Below, in pieces: positions 19,787 to 28,487 of a stretch of DNA of 58,167 nt; the first letter of the stretch is position 1, and each line of letters opens with the position of its first letter. Origin of the DNA: Thiohalocapsa marina. Lineage in GTDB: Bacteria; Pseudomonadota; Gammaproteobacteria; Chromatiales; Chromatiaceae. Made by a program: the position numbers and the translations under genes. The notes under the pieces are model-generated. The model was given only the letters and a program-made list of their open reading frames with translations, did no database searches and was not told the origin of the DNA. The stretch lies in contig NZ_VWXX01000022.1 in NCBI RefSeq assembly GCF_008632335.1, positions 1 to 58,167 of the forward strand. Direction: 5' to 3'.

Positions 19787-20251
19787 ATGTCTAAAAGCCC
19801 AGAGAACGAACGCGCCTCAGCGGCATACCTCTGCACACACTTGCTGAAGGTGCGCAGGGATCTGCTCACAGAGGGTGCTTATACCCCTTCCCACGACCGT
19901 CATCTGCGCGAGCTTGCAGGGGTGACGCTGTGGAAGCACTCGGAAGCCGACGGCAAGATACAGGGATGCCGATTCTGGTCGCACGAAGCGCTAGCAGCCC
20001 AGAAGCGGCGACAAAGCAAGGAGCTACAGCACGAGCACGTGTTTCCGAAGAAACAGATGATCGAACTCCTATTCGACTTGGATAGCCCGGATTTGGCGAC
20101 GGTACGCAGGCTTCTCGATGAGCTCAATATCGCCGCAGTAGTGACCAAGACGGAACACCGGCGGCTGGGTGGGATTCCTGGAACGCGGCATGACGTATGG
20201 GAACGCTACCGCACCGCAGGCATTCCGTGGGTTGACCAGACAGCGCAGTAA
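19787..20251 (+). CDS. Small protein with HNH-like motifs, third gene of the cassette
   Basis: A 154-residue protein. The segment LQHEHVFPKKQMIELLF followed about 45 residues later by VVTKTEHRRL resembles the His-containing strands of HNH-type nucleases (HxH...EH). The canonical Cys pairs are absent, so this is only a suggestion. The start lies 5 bases after the preceding stop, with AAGAG as ribosome site. Together with DUF4258 and the 487-residue protein it forms a tight operon; the next gene, 155 bases on, is the DUF2293 gene. Confidence 0.6.
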   Translation: MSKSPENERASAAYLCTHLLKVRRDLLTEGAYTPSHDRHLRELAGVTLWKHSEADGKIQGCRFWSHEALAAQKRRQSKELQHEHVFPKKQMIELLFDLDSPDLATVRRLLDELNIAAVVTKTEHRRLGGIPGTRHDVWERYRTAGIPWVDQTAQ

Positions 20252-20405
20252 CGCCATCCCCCTGTGGACATCCCACGCGCCAAACCCCTCTCCTCTGCTA
20301 CGCGACATATGGCTCCCAGACACATGCGCAGACTCACGTGTATGCATAGACACCGACAGCGCCGTTGCGGTGCTATTGGCGTACCCAGCGCTGTATCTCT
20401 GTCCC

Positions 20406-21071
20406 ATGACCACTAACGACCTCAAAGTCTTCATCACCAACCGAGACAGTCAGTGCGACGAGTGCAAGGAAGGGCTCGGCCGGCATGCCTGGATCACTCT
20501 TGAAGGAAACGGCCGCGATGTCTGCCTCTCCTGCGCCGACCTCGACCACCTCGTCTTCCTGCCTTCCGGCGACGCGGCTCTCACCCGTCGCGCACGCAAA
20601 CACTCACGTCTATCCGCAGTCGTCCTGAAGTGGAGCCGCACGCGCAAGCGCTACGAACGCCAGGGCCTCCTCGTCGAGGACAAAGCCCTTACCATCGCCG
20701 AAGCCGAGTGTGAAGCAGACGCCGCAACGCGCGCACAACGGCGCGAACGCGCAGCAGTGCTCCGAAAAGAACTCGACCAAGAGTACGTCGCACGCTTCGC
20801 AGCCCGCATCCGCGACCTATACCCAGACTGCCCCGAGGGGCGCGAAAACGAGATCGCGGAGCATGCGTGCCGCAAGTACAGCGGCCGCGTGGGCAGGACA
20901 AGCGAAGCGAAGGACTTCGATCCAGACGCTATCCGCCTCGCCCTCATCGCCCACATCCGCCATGCTGAGACCCCATACGACGAACTGCTCCTCCAAGGCC
21001 ACGAACGGCACGCTGCGCGAGCCCGCGTCCGCGACACGGTCGACACCATCCTCCGCGCCTGGAAGGGATAG
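20406..21071 (+). CDS. DUF2293 domain protein
   Basis: The C-terminal part (about residues 140-215) matches DUF2293: YPDCPEGRENEIAEHACRKY, then SGRVGRTSEAK and IAHIRHAETPYDELL. The N-terminus has a Cys4-like zinc-binding candidate (CDECKEG ... CLSCADL). ATG 20406 is chosen because it directly precedes this cysteine region; the open frame upstream is not protein-like. Function of DUF2293 is unknown; a nucleic-acid role is suggested by the zinc motif and basic helices (inference). Confidence 0.8.
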   Translation: MTTNDLKVFITNRDSQCDECKEGLGRHAWITLEGNGRDVCLSCADLDHLVFLPSGDAALTRRARKHSRLSAVVLKWSRTRKRYERQGLLVEDKALTIAEAECEADAATRAQRRERAAVLRKELDQEYVARFAARIRDLYPDCPEGRENEIAEHACRKYSGRVGRTSEAKDFDPDAIRLALIAHIRHAETPYDELLLQGHERHAARARVRDTVDTILRAWKG

Positions 21072-21077
21072 CTTCCT

Positions 21078-21365
21078 TTGTTCCGCAACCACTATTCCGC
21101 ATTTGATGCCGAAGACGATGCGGGAGAAGCCCTCAGCTCGGTCCTGCCCAGACTTGGCATCAAACGCATCTATATCGGCGGACTTGCGACGGATTATTGC
21201 GTGCTGAACACAACGCTGGACCTATTGAGGGCCGGCTATCAGGTCATTGTCCTGACCGATGCCTGCCGCGCCGTCAATGTCGCACCGGACGACGGAATCA
21301 AGGCGATCGAAACGATGCTCTCGCATGGCGCGGTCACGATGACCACCGCGGCTGTTGAGCAGTGA
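21078..21365 (+). pseudogene. Nicotinamidase/isochorismatase C-terminal remnant
   Basis: The 95-residue frame contains IGGLATDYCVLNTTLDLLRA, with the catalytic Cys of nicotinamidases, and VLTDACRAV. The N-terminal half with the catalytic Asp and Lys is missing; the DUF2293 gene ends only 6 bases upstream, so a deletion joined the two. The only possible start is TTG. The family deamidates nicotinamide to nicotinate in NAD salvage. Confidence 0.8.
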
Positions 21366-21653
21366 GCGCATTGGCGTTTGTCCGGCGACTGGCGCCGAGC
21401 AGCGCCGGCGAGTCGCCTGTGCTTGCTCCGCCGCTCGGCAGGCAGCGGTGCATGCTTGTACGTTGTCTCGCAGCAAGGCGTTCAGCCATGGCTCCTGTCC
21501 CCTCACCGGCCGCCGTTCCAGCGTGGTCCAGCTCACCACCCTCAGTCCGATATGCCAGACCAAGCCGCTATCCTTGGAGCTGACCCTGGATTCGGCCTCA
21601 GGGCCTGGCCTGCCAGCTTCCCGAGTGCCCGTCTTTCAAACTGGATGTCTAAC
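21366..21653. other. Intergenic, no gene recognised
   Basis: Open frames here are antisense or shadow-like. No clear promoter was identified for the downstream PARG gene. Confidence 0.4.
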
Positions 21654-22565
21654 ATGTCGATGCCTCAGCCTGCAGCATGTCCGTTGAGCATCCTGCCTTG
21701 CCAGGACTCTCCAGCGCATGCCGAGCGCTGCCGCGCTGCCCTTGCACTGGACCCTCGTCATGCCCGCATGCTCGGACACAGCGCGCTCGCGGCCATCGAG
21801 CAGGGCGGCTACCGCGGACCTGCCGGGGAGCAGGTCGACTGGGATCAAGCAGTCAGAGACGCGGTCTGCGCCAAGCGCAGCCTGCCGCCGGCGGCGGTGT
21901 TGCCGTCGGTGACATGGGCTAACCACCCAACCACCGAGGTCCAGGTCGTCAATGAGACGACGCTCGTGGCGGCGCGGCGCCGGGTCGCGCTCGGCGACGC
22001 CGTGCTCGCACTGAACTTCGCCAATGGGGTCTATCCAGGCGGCGGCTTCCTGCAAGGCGCGCGCGCCCAGGAGGAGGTCCTGTGCCGGTCCAGCGCGTTG
22101 TATGCGACGCTGCGCGGCGACCCGATGTATGCGCATCACGCGCAGCGCCCGCAGCCGGACTCGACCGACTGGGCCATCCTCTCGCCCGAGGTTCCGGTGT
22201 TCCGTACGGATGACGGCACCGCGCTCGAGGTGCCCTGGCATGTGAGCGTCGTGACCAGTGCCGCCCCCTATGCGCCGGGGGTCGGGCAGCCGCTGGCCGG
22301 GGATCTGCTGCAGACGCGCATCGCGCGCGTGCTGGCCATCGCGCAGGCGTTCGGCTACGAGACCCTGGTGCTCGGCGCTTGGGGGTGTGGGGCGTTCGAG
22401 AACGATCCACTGCGGACGGCACGGGATTTCCATGCGGCCGTATCAGGTCCGTTCCGTGGCGCATTTCGGCATGTGGTGTTCGCGATTGCCGATTGGTCCG
22501 CGGAGCGGGCGGTCTTGGGGCCATTTCGGGACGTCTTTACCGGTACGGCAGTCTCTGCGTCCTGA
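21654..22565 (+). CDS. Microbial-type PARG (TIGR02452 family)
   Basis: A 303-residue protein of the bacterial poly(ADP-ribose) glycohydrolase type. The signature is NFANGVYPGGG at about residue 121, followed by ARAQEEVLCRSSALY with the catalytic QEE, as in PARG macrodomains; later GAWGCGAFENDP matches the C-terminal macrodomain loop. It should release ADP-ribose from modified protein or nucleic acid. Start ATG 21654 or 21645. Neighbours also point to ADP-ribose or NAD chemistry. Intact by length. Confidence 0.9.
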   Translation: MSMPQPAACPLSILPCQDSPAHAERCRAALALDPRHARMLGHSALAAIEQGGYRGPAGEQVDWDQAVRDAVCAKRSLPPAAVLPSVTWANHPTTEVQVVNETTLVAARRRVALGDAVLALNFANGVYPGGGFLQGARAQEEVLCRSSALYATLRGDPMYAHHAQRPQPDSTDWAILSPEVPVFRTDDGTALEVPWHVSVVTSAAPYAPGVGQPLAGDLLQTRIARVLAIAQAFGYETLVLGAWGCGAFENDPLRTARDFHAAVSGPFRGAFRHVVFAIADWSAERAVLGPFRDVFTGTAVSAS

Positions 22566-23184
22566 GCGGCCGGCACGCGGCGCAGCTGCACGGACCGTTG
22601 CCTTGCTCCTGAATCCGGAGCCGGATGCGCCTCACCGCCGCCCGTGACACGCGTTCCTCACTGGGGTTCGTCGAGGGGGTCAATGTGCGCCACCCCTGCG
22701 GAGTTGCCGCTGCACTGGCGCTGAAGATCACCGAGCGTGCGCAGCGATCTGCTTCACTCGTCGACCATCACCCTAGAAAGAGCAGCCAGCCAATAGCCAC
22801 GAGCTGAAAGCCTTATTTCACTGCCGATTTCCGGCCGGTGGCCTTTCACCCAACGGGTGAGCGCTCGATCCGTGAAAAAATCGGCCAAGCGTTTGATTGG
22901 GTGGCGCTGGAGGCTGGAGGCTGGGGGCTGGCTGCTCCATTAGGGATCACCGCTCTTAGACGTCATCGGCCCACGAGCGCACTTGGAAGGAGCGCGTTGG
23001 TCTGACGCGGAGGCCAGCGCGGCGGCGCCTGCGCAGGGATAGGTCCAGGCCGAGCCTGTTACCGCCAGCACGGCACACTATTCGACAGCATTGATGTTTC
23101 TATCTGATGCGCTATAGTTCTCTCCAGGCGCCAGTCGCGCGGGACGGTGGTCGTCCCGCCCTGGCGTCATCCTTGGGGGACACC
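22566..23184. other. Intergenic with promoter at its right end
   Basis: No gene recognised in about 500 bases; a G-rich stretch of GGCTGGAGG/GGCTGG units lies near 22910-22940. The last 90 bases hold the promoter of the VIT-vWA gene. Confidence 0.5.
23091..23118 (+). promoter_or_regulatory. Putative sigma-70 promoter of the VIT-vWA operon
   Basis: TTGATG (23091-23096), a 16-base spacer and TATAGT (23113-23118) lie about 67 bases before the start codon. Confidence 0.55.
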
Positions 23185-25521
23185 ATGGACCAGCGCGTCA
23201 CAGAGTCGGCACCGCTTCTCACCGCCACCGCCCTGCGTGGGCGCCTGGAGGGGCTGCTCGGCGAGATCCGCATCGCCCAGACCTTCCGCAATACCGAGTC
23301 GGTCAACATCGAGGCTGTCTTCACCTTCCCGGTCCCGCCCGAGGCGGTGCTGCTCGGGGTGGAGGTGCGCATTGACGAGCGGGTACTGACCGGCGCGGTG
23401 CTGCCGGCCCGGCAGGCCGAGGAGGATTACGAGGAGGCCATGGTCAGCGGTGATGGTGCTATCCTGCTGCAGCGCGCCGGGCGCGGGCTCTACACCGTCA
23501 ATGTCGGCAACCTGCTGCCGGGGCAGACGGCCGAGCTCGACTACCGCTACGCCCTGCTCGGCGCCTGGGACGGCGATCTGTGGCGCCTGACCCTGCCGAC
23601 CACGGTCGCGCCGCGCTACGGCGACCCACTGCGGGGCGGTCTGGCCCCGCATCAGGTGCCCCCGGTCGCCTTGCAGACCGGGCATCGCTTTACGCTGGAG
23701 CTGGTCTTCGGCGGCAGCCTGCGCGCGGCCGAGGTCGACTCGCCCTCGCACGAGTTTTCAATCACCCCTGCCGACGACGGCCTGCTGGTGAGCCTGGCGC
23801 AGGGCTCGGCGCCGCTCGACCGCGACCTGGTGCTGCGCATCCGCGCCGATGCGGTGGCCCGCGCCGGGGCGGCACTCTACGCGCCGGACCCGTTTCCGGG
23901 CATGGCCGCGGAGCCGGCTGCAGTTCCACGGAGCGGTGCCGTCGCCCTGGTCAGCCTGCAGCCCCAATTTGAGAGCCAGTCTCAGCGCCAACTTCAGAGC
24001 AGGTCCCCTACCCCGCCCGAGCCGGCTGGACGCGACTATGTGCTGATCGCCGACGCCTCGGGCTCCATGGCCGGCGACAGCATCGCCCAGACCCGTGAGG
24101 CCCTGGCCGACATCCTCGAGCGGCTGCAGCCCGCCGACCGCTTCAACCTGATCGTCTTCGGCAACGCCCCCGAGGCCCTGTTCCCTGCCCTGCAGCCGGC
24201 CGACGCGCGTCACCTGAGTCAGGCCCGCGCGGCCGTGGCACGGCTCGACGCCGACCGCGGCGGCACCGAGATCGGCGCGGCTCTGCGCCTGGCCCATCGC
24301 CAGCGGCCCGATCAGAGCCGGCACCAGCCGCTGGACCTGCTGCTGATCACCGACGGCGAGACCTGGGACGTGGAGGGGCTCATCACGGCGGCGAAGGCCG
24401 CTGGCGACCGTGTCTTTACCGTCGGCGTCGGCGCGGCGGTGGCCGAGGGGCTGGTGCGCGGTCTGGCCGAGGCCACCGGCGGCGCCTGCGTACTGGTGCA
24501 TCCCAACGAGCGCATGGCCGAGCAGATCCTGCGCCAGTTCGAGCGCATGCGCGCCCCGCGGGCGACCCTGGCCATCGCCTGGCCCGCGGAGCCGCTCTGG
24601 CAGTGGCCAGCGCAGGACGAGCCGCTCTTCGCCGGTGATACCCTGCACCGGCTGGCCGGCTTTACCGACCTGCCCGAGGGATCGGCGGCGCTGACCTTCA
24701 CGCTTGCGGACGGCCGCACTCAAACCGCGTCCCTGGCGCTTGAGCCTTGGCCGGCTGCAGCGGCGGACGACACCCTGCCGCGGCTGGCCGCCGCCCGGCG
24801 CCTGACCGATCTGGGGGAGGAGGAGGCCACTGACCTGGCCGTGGCCTATCAGTTGGTCACGCCACACACCCACTTTCTGCTACGCGACGTACGCGATGAG
24901 GCGACCAAGGCGGGCAGCCTGCCCGAGCTGCGCCAGGTGGCGCATCAGCTTGCCGCGGGCTGGGGCGGGATGGGGACCTTGGATGCCGCTTCGCTGTCGA
25001 TCCAGTCACCAAGCCCACAGCGCTCTGCCCGCGCGGGATGCGTGATGTATTCCAGGTTGCTCCCCGATGCTGTCGATGATGCGATGGACTGGTCAGACGT
25101 TCCCCGCTTCCTGCGGCGGTCACAGCCGCGGTCCTTCGCAGATACGGACAATTCGCTTGCCGGCGCGCCGCCGGCTGCTTCGGTTGAGAGCGGTCTCGAT
25201 CTGTTCGCCGACTGGCTGCGCGATCAGCTGTCGAACTTCGACGATCCGCACCGAGCCTTGCCGACGCTTGAGGATCTGGCCGGCGCCGGCCTGCCGGAGG
25301 CTCTCCAAGCACGGCTTGCGGCAATGGTCGATGCAGGCGCGCAGGAGGAGGCGGTCGTTGCCACGCTGCTGCTGGCCGTCCTCGCCGAACGTGCAGACCT
25401 CCCGTTCGCGCGCGAGACCCGCCGTCGGCTGCGCTTTGCCGTCAAACAGGGCCTCAGCGAAACGGACGCGGCGGCAATCAGGTCCGCCGTCGCTGCCTGG
25501 TGCGCCGGAGACAGTACATGA
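23185..25521 (+). CDS. VIT and von Willebrand factor A domain protein
   Basis: A 778-residue protein. Residues 1-140 form a VIT domain (FTFPVPPEAVLLGVEVRI, then LPARQAEEDYEEA). A vWA domain starts near residue 280 with a complete MIDAS: DASGSMAGDS (290-299), GGTEIGAAL and TDGETWD. A second half of about 200 residues is helical with a low-complexity linker. Start ATG 23185 follows GGGGGA. No signal peptide is visible, so a cytoplasmic or co-secreted scaffold role is possible. Its stop overlaps the MerR gene start (ATGA). VIT-vWA proteins often act as metal-dependent adaptors; partner unknown. Confidence 0.9.
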   Translation: MDQRVTESAPLLTATALRGRLEGLLGEIRIAQTFRNTESVNIEAVFTFPVPPEAVLLGVEVRIDERVLTGAVLPARQAEEDYEEAMVSGDGAILLQRAGRGLYTVNVGNLLPGQTAELDYRYALLGAWDGDLWRLTLPTTVAPRYGDPLRGGLAPHQVPPVALQTGHRFTLELVFGGSLRAAEVDSPSHEFSITPADDGLLVSLAQGSAPLDRDLVLRIRADAVARAGAALYAPDPFPGMAAEPAAVPRSGAVALVSLQPQFESQSQRQLQSRSPTPPEPAGRDYVLIADASGSMAGDSIAQTREALADILERLQPADRFNLIVFGNAPEALFPALQPADARHLSQARAAVARLDADRGGTEIGAALRLAHRQRPDQSRHQPLDLLLITDGETWDVEGLITAAKAAGDRVFTVGVGAAVAEGLVRGLAEATGGACVLVHPNERMAEQILRQFERMRAPRATLAIAWPAEPLWQWPAQDEPLFAGDTLHRLAGFTDLPEGSAALTFTLADGRTQTASLALEPWPAAAADDTLPRLAAARRLTDLGEEEATDLAVAYQLVTPHTHFLLRDVRDEATKAGSLPELRQVAHQLAAGWGGMGTLDAASLSIQSPSPQRSARAGCVMYSRLLPDAVDDAMDWSDVPRFLRRSQPRSFADTDNSLAGAPPAASVESGLDLFADWLRDQLSNFDDPHRALPTLEDLAGAGLPEALQARLAAMVDAGAQEEAVVATLLLAVLAERADLPFARETRRRLRFAVKQGLSETDAAAIRSAVAAWCAGDST

Positions 25522-25937
25522 CCCCCGACACTGGCGAGCCTACCTTCGGCATCGACGAGCTTTGTGCCCTCAGCGGCGTGGCGCGGCGCACGGTGCGCTT
25601 CTACACGCAGAAGGGCCTGCTCGATCCGCCGGAGGGGGCCAAGCGGGGCGCCCACTACACCCGCCGCCACCTGGAGCAGCTGCTGCTGATCCGCAAGTGG
25701 CAGCAAGCCGGGGTGTCGCTGGAGCGCATCGGGCGTCTGCTTCGGGGCGAGGTCGCCGACCTGCCGCCGCCGACCGAGCCCGGCACCGTGGAGGTGTGGA
25801 GTCGGATCACCCTGCGGCCCGGCCTGGAGGTCCATCTGGAGCCGGGCCGCCTGGGACTCGATCCCGAGCAGGTCCGCGCGCTGATCGCGCGCCTCGAGCG
25901 GGCGGCTGGAGAGGATTCGGAAGGCGCGGCGCCGTAG
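25518..25937 (+). CDS. MerR-family regulator coupled to the VIT-vWA gene
   Basis: A 139-residue MerR-type protein: winged HTH FGIDELCALSGVARRTVRFY, then QKGLLDPPEGAKRGAHYT and the second helix region LLIRKWQQAGVSLERIGRLL. After it, VWSRITLRPGLEVHLEPGRL forms a short effector-like strand pair with no cysteines. ATG 25518 overlaps the upstream stop. It is likely an autoregulator of the operon. Confidence 0.85.
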   Translation: MTPDTGEPTFGIDELCALSGVARRTVRFYTQKGLLDPPEGAKRGAHYTRRHLEQLLLIRKWQQAGVSLERIGRLLRGEVADLPPPTEPGTVEVWSRITLRPGLEVHLEPGRLGLDPEQVRALIARLERAAGEDSEGAAP

Positions 25938-26008
25938 CGTGCGACGGGATCGGCCTCGACGTTGGCGAGCCGGTGGCGGTAGCGGCTACTTGAGGGTGGC
26001 CGGCGATC

Positions 26009-26413
26009 TCAAGTGTCGGAGACCGTGCCCAGATAGAGCCAGCGCCCACACTCTTTGACGAACCGGCTTGTCTCGTGGAGTCGATGCGCACGTCCGCCCA
26101 CCTTGGAGCGGGCGACGAACTCCACGATTCCTTCGCTATCGTCTGGGCCGCCGGCCACGACGCGGGCGACCTTCAAGCCCAGCCAGCGCACGGGCTCGCC
26201 ATCCAGGTCGAGCGTGCCCGGTCGGCTCACCGGGTGCCAGGTCGCCAACAGGTAGTCCTCCCGGCCCAGCACATAGGCCGTATAGCGCGAGCGCATCAGG
26301 GCCTCGGCGCGGTCCGGGAGCTGGCCGCGATCCAGATAGCGCCCGCAACACTCGTCATAGGCAGCAGGGCCGCCGCAGGGGCATGGCGGGAGTGTGTTCT
26401 TCGCGGGTTTCAA
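26009..26413 (-). CDS. YchJ-family protein with SEC-C zinc motif
   Basis: The N-terminus carries CPCGGPAAYDECCGRYL, the SEC-C type zinc motif, and the rest matches the NTF2-like YchJ domain (AEALMRSRYTAYVLG, then WLGLKV and KECGRWLYL). Length 134 fits. Function of YchJ is unknown. It converges on the MerR gene. Confidence 0.9.
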   Translation of the reverse strand: MKPAKNTLPPCPCGGPAAYDECCGRYLDRGQLPDRAEALMRSRYTAYVLGREDYLLATWHPVSRPGTLDLDGEPVRWLGLKVARVVAGGPDDSEGIVEFVARSKVGGRAHRLHETSRFVKECGRWLYLGTVSDT

Positions 26414-26557
26414 TCGGGTTTCCTCTGTCGGCGCCTTTTTCTGCCTCCGCCTGAGTCTCTATCAAGGCACCCCTGGGTGCTTGGCGATGAGCAGATCCAA
26501 CCGGCGGTCTTGTTTCCGCCCCGGCCGGCGGTCCGCCGTTCCGGCGGCGAGCCGGCG
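26414..26557. other. Intergenic with hairpin, possible terminator
   Basis: GCACCC/GGGTGC with a two-base loop (about 26466-26479) and GC-rich inverted repeats near 26520-26555 follow the sigma-54 gene end; no strong T-tract is present, so termination is uncertain. Confidence 0.3.
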
Positions 26558-27682
26558 TCAGCCGTCTACGCCATACTTGGTAAGCCAGTTACTCAGCGTT
26601 CTATAGCTCGACAGGTTGAGAAGCTTGGCGGCGCGCGTCTTGTTGCCGCCGGTGCAGGTCATCGCCTCGCGTAAGTAGTGGCTGGCGAGCTTGTGCATCA
26701 GTTCGGGCAGGTCGACGCCCGCGGCGATCGGCTGACCAAGCAGATCATCACGTCCGTTCGCATGCGCCGGGAGTTGCAGCAGCGCGTCGGCGGCATCCCG
26801 CTCCGTGATGATGCCTTCATCCGCCCAAAGTGCGGCTCGCGTGAGTGTATTCGCCAACTCGCGAATGTTGCCGGGCCATGGGTGCTGCTGCAGCCGGTTC
26901 ACCGCCGCCGGAGCAATCCGCACCTCCTGCCAGGCGGGATCCGAATCGCTGTCGTGGTTGATGCGCGCCAGCAAACGCTCCACCAGCAGGGTAAAGTCCC
27001 CCGGCCGCTCACGCAGCGCCGGTAACCGGATCAGCGCGACAGCGAGCCTGAAAAACAGATCAGTGCGAAAGCCACCTGTCGCCACTTCTTCCGCCAGCGT
27101 CCGGTTGGTGGCCGCGATAATGCGCACGTCGACCGCGCGCGGGGTCGTCTCGCCAACCCGGGTCACCTGTCCCTCTTGTAGCACGCGCAGCAGCTTCACC
27201 TGCAGATCCGGCGCGAGCTCACCAATTTCGTCGAGGAACAACGTTCCGCCGGTGGCGGCTTCGAAGTAGCCGACCCGATCTGCCGCAGCGCCGGTGAAGG
27301 CACCTTTGCGATGCCCGAACAGCTCCGATTCGGCCAGATCACGAGTGATGGCCCCACAGTTGACGGCCACGAACGGCTGCGCCGCACGCAGGCTCGCACG
27401 GTGGATGGCCCGCGCCAGCATCTCTTTGCCGGTGCCACTCTCGCCTTCGATCAAGACCGGCACTGCGCGCGGAGCCACGCGGCGCGCACGCGCGACGACG
27501 GCGCGCATCGCCGGTCCCTGATGCACGATGTCGGTGAACTCCGGCGCCTCTCCCGCTAAACCGGCGCCAAGACGAACCAGGCCCCTGTCGGCCGTGCGGT
27601 AGATATCCGGAATGTACTCTGCAGACAGCTCGAACGGGATCTCCGCAGTGCGCACGCCGCCTTGGCGCGAGGACTCGATCAA
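26558..27682 (-). CDS. Sigma-54-dependent transcriptional activator, N-terminal sensor apparently lost
   Basis: The AAA+ domain is complete: Walker A GESGTGKE (80-87), GAFTGA loop (127-132) that contacts sigma-54, and [11 protein letters not shown] Walker B. The C-terminal Fis-type HTH ends [19 protein letters not shown]. The first 50 residues ([20 protein letters not shown]) match, in my memory of the family, the linker that normally follows a sensing domain of about 170 residues; here the frame has only a TTG start at 27682 and the sensing part is replaced by a gene remnant on the other strand. Missing sensor could make it constitutive or dead. Targets unknown; no matching promoter found. 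Confidence 0.8.
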   Translation of the reverse strand: MIESSRQGGVRTAEIPFELSAEYIPDIYRTADRGLVRLGAGLAGEAPEFTDIVHQGPAMRAVVARARRVAPRAVPVLIEGESGTGKEMLARAIHRASLRAAQPFVAVNCGAITRDLAESELFGHRKGAFTGAAADRVGYFEAATGGTLFLDEIGELAPDLQVKLLRVLQEGQVTRVGETTPRAVDVRIIAATNRTLAEEVATGGFRTDLFFRLAVALIRLPALRERPGDFTLLVERLLARINHDSDSDPAWQEVRIAPAAVNRLQQHPWPGNIRELANTLTRAALWADEGIITERDAADALLQLPAHANGRDDLLGQPIAAGVDLPELMHKLASHYLREAMTCTGGNKTRAAKLLNLSSYRTLSNWLTKYGVDG

Positions 27683-27697
27683 CTCCGGCTCGCGAGT

Positions 27698-28239
27698 CCT
27701 GAGAGCCAGCCCTACAACAGTTTTGCCAGTGGTGCCGCGATGCGCGGGTCTGCTTGTGGCTGGTTAGCCGACGATGGCGCGCGCGCCCTGCGGCTGTCGA
27801 GGGTCGTCACCGAGGTTACCCACACCCCCCGGAAGGCATCAAGGGCGCCCAGGCAAGGGCCTTGGCCATCTTCCTCGCCAGAAGCGGTGTTCCGGCGCTT
27901 GCGATCACGGAAACGATTGTGTCCAGGTTCGGCTATGACTTTGGCCGCACGGTCGATGACATCCGTGCGAACAACCCACACAGCGATGCGTGTCAGGAGA
28001 CCGTACCGGAAGCGATGACCTGTGCGCTCACGGCCGACTCATTTGAAGACGCGATGCGTAACGCGGTTTCCATCGGCGGCGATAGCGACACCATCGCCGC
28101 CATCGCGGGCAGTCTCGCGGAGCCGCTGTTTGGCTTGCTCGACGAGATCAAGAACGAATCAGTTGCGCGACTTCCGGAGGACATCGTGCGCATCATCCAG
28201 CAGTATTACGCTGATAGCAGAGTGCTTGGCTCGTATTAG
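27698..28239 (+). pseudogene. ADP-ribosylglycohydrolase (DraG-like) C-terminal remnant, frameshifted
   Basis: The frame opens with [16 protein letters not shown] and WLADDGA and breaks at a run of six C (27825-27830); one more C would restore THTPPEGIKGAQARALAIFL. Then follow TVPEAMTCALTADSFEDAM and SIGGDSDTIAAIAGSLAE, the metal-binding DraG motif. The N-terminal third with the first metal ligands is missing, and the left end abuts the sigma-54 gene. Non-functional by any reading. Confidence 0.85.
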
Positions 28240-28240
28240 T

Positions 28241-28338
28241 ATGCTCTGGCTCCCCTACCCCGTACTTAAACGAGGCGTAGAGCACCCCGCCTGGCTTGGG
28301 CGCCTGAGCTAGGCGACGCAGCACCTCGGGCTCGTACC
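28241..28338 (-). pseudogene. SAM-dependent methyltransferase remnant
   Basis: The minus-strand frame reads YEPEVLRRLAQAPKPGGVLY then ASFKYGVGEPEH, matching the middle of small class I methyltransferases, and stops there on both sides. It directly abuts the DraG remnant, so two truncated genes meet here. Confidence 0.5.
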
Positions 28339-28487
28339 CTAACAGCAGGCGACGGCGCAGGGACGCGGGGCGGGAGCGTCGTACTGTCGTCGCCTCCCGT
28401 ACCCGGGACCTACGAGCCGAACCACGCCGGGGTCCGGGGGGTCCCCGTCGACGTTGGCGACAGGGAAACGTCCGCGGCTGACCTGCC
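28339..28487. other. GC-rich intergenic tail
   Basis: No gene recognised; minus-strand frames with Pro/Gly-rich sequence here are not convincing. Confidence 0.4.
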
